DNA of 7,054 nt from an uncultured Succinivibrio sp. (GTDB lineage: Bacteria > Pseudomonadota > Gammaproteobacteria > Enterobacterales > Succinivibrionaceae). A program made the position numbers and the translations under genes. Location of the stretch: the NCBI GenBank assembly GCA_902772715.1, contig CACYBT010000256.1, positions 1-7,054 of the forward strand, written 5' to 3'. Below, piece by piece: positions 6,405-7,054 of this stretch (the stretch's first letter is position 1; every line of letters begins with the position of its first letter). Below the pieces are notes generated by a model. It saw only the letters and a program-made list of their open reading frames with translations. It searched no databases and was not told where the DNA came from.

Positions 6405-7054
6405 ATGTTTTTGAGCAAGGTGGTAGAGCCACAGGATGGCAAGGCTATTACAGAGGATAGTACAGGAAGGCTTCTTATTCCTGACAATCCTATCATTCCC
6501 TTTATTCGGGGAGATGGCATTGGCAGGGATATTACCGCAGTGATGCAAAAGGTTGTCGATAGTGCTATTGCCAGGGCTTATAACGGCAAGCGCAAATTTC
6601 ACTGGATGGAGATTTTTGCAGGAGAACGTGCAGCGGAGGTCTATGGTGCTGATACCTATCTTCCAGATGAAACCTTTTCTCTTATAAAAAAATATCATGT
6701 GGCCATCAAGGGACCTTTAACCACCCCCGTAGGAGGCGGTATACGTTCTTTGAATGTGGCACTGCGCCAGACTCTCGATCTCTATATCTGCTTAAGACCG
6801 GTGCGTTATTTTAGTGGTGTTCCTACTCCGGTTTTGCATCCTGAGAATGTGGATATGGTAATTTTCCGTGAAAATGCTGAAGATATCTATGCCGGCATTG
6901 AATGGCAGGCTGATTCCAAAGAGGCCGAAAAACTCATTGCTTTTCTAAAAAATGAAATGGGAGTGACGCAGATCCGTTTTGACAAGACTTGTGGTATTGG
7001 GGTAAAACCTATGTCCAAAGAAGGCAGTATGCGACTGATAAGAGCTGCTTTTGA
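6405..7054 (+). CDS. icd: Isocitrate dehydrogenase, NADP-type (3' partial)
   Basis: Icd oxidatively decarboxylates isocitrate to 2-oxoglutarate in the TCA cycle, supplying 2-oxoglutarate for glutamate. The first 216 codons are present of about 416 in the family; the rest is beyond the right edge. The product starts MFLSKVVEPQDGK, paralleling MESKVVVPAQGK in E. coli, and stays highly similar: NPIIPFIRGDGIG (28-40), IKGPLTTPVGGGIRSLNVAL (101-120), DLYICLRPVRY (125-135) and DMVIFRENAEDIYAGIEW (150-167). Substrate-binding residues Ser115, Asn117, Arg121, Arg131, Arg155 and Tyr162 correspond to E. coli 113, 115, 119, 129, 153 and 160. Ser115 is the residue phosphorylated by AceK in E. coli. Arg35 stands where E. 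coli has Glu (IEGDGIG). The coenzyme-selecting residues lie outside the window, so NADP use is inferred from overall likeness. AAGGAG at 6394-6399 supports the ATG. It is divergent from nudJ. Confidence 0.97.
   Translation, partial: MFLSKVVEPQDGKAITEDSTGRLLIPDNPIIPFIRGDGIGRDITAVMQKVVDSAIARAYNGKRKFHWMEIFAGERAAEVYGADTYLPDETFSLIKKYHVAIKGPLTTPVGGGIRSLNVALRQTLDLYICLRPVRYFSGVPTPVLHPENVDMVIFRENAEDIYAGIEWQADSKEAEKLIAFLKNEMGVTQIRFDKTCGIGVKPMSKEGSMRLIRAAF

Noticed and set aside
6384..6698. A 104-codon ORF on the minus strand over the start of icd
   Set aside because: It is antisense to a highly conserved icd reading frame and shows no recognisable protein pattern.
6747..6749. Icd Ser115, the AceK phosphorylation site in E. 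coli, as evidence of AceK control
   Set aside because: This Ser also binds isocitrate and is conserved regardless of AceK; no aceK is visible.

Overview
The window looks like a chromosome segment from a gammaproteobacterium, probably an anaerobic gut lineage such as Succinivibrionaceae. The grounds are close protein-level likeness to the Escherichia coli purB, hflD, mnmA, nudJ and icd products, the same gene order as in E. coli, and an accessory gene of the AAA-ATPase-like/PD-(D/E)XK family that is frequent in gut bacteria. The family-level placement is inference.

Layout. Positions 2-475 (+) hold the C-terminal end of an AAA-ATPase-like protein with a PD-(D/E)XK nuclease-type domain, cut by the window edge. 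A 72-base gap follows, with a candidate promoter and inverted repeats. Positions 548-2527 (+) encode a 659-residue RgpF-family (rhamnan synthesis protein F) polysaccharide-assembly protein, clearly richer in A+T than the genes to its right. It converges on purB. The 59-base gap between them carries an unusual pair of interleaved perfect inverted repeats (2539-2579). From 6217 down to 2587 on the minus strand lies a compact cluster, nudJ-mnmA-hflD-purB, with junctions of -1, +3 and +14 bases; it is very likely one operon. A 187-base divergent intergenic region separates it from icd (6405 to the right edge, +), which is cut at codon 217.

How the genes relate. The right-hand block is conserved housekeeping: a Nudix hydrolase, a tRNA U34 2-thiolase, the HflD lysogenization regulator homologue, adenylosuccinate lyase and NADP-type isocitrate dehydrogenase. 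In E. coli rluE sits between nudJ and icd; here it is missing. The left-hand block is accessory (surface polysaccharide and an AAA-ATPase/nuclease-like protein) and occupies the side of purB where E. coli has phoPQ.

I see no tRNA, rRNA, CRISPR array, insertion sequence or obvious defence cassette. The observations most worth a second look are the interleaved palindromes between the convergent genes, a Glu-to-Lys change at the expected catalytic position of the nuclease-like domain, and the promoter-overlapping inverted repeats before the RgpF-family gene. I do not see strong evidence for a wholly new system.
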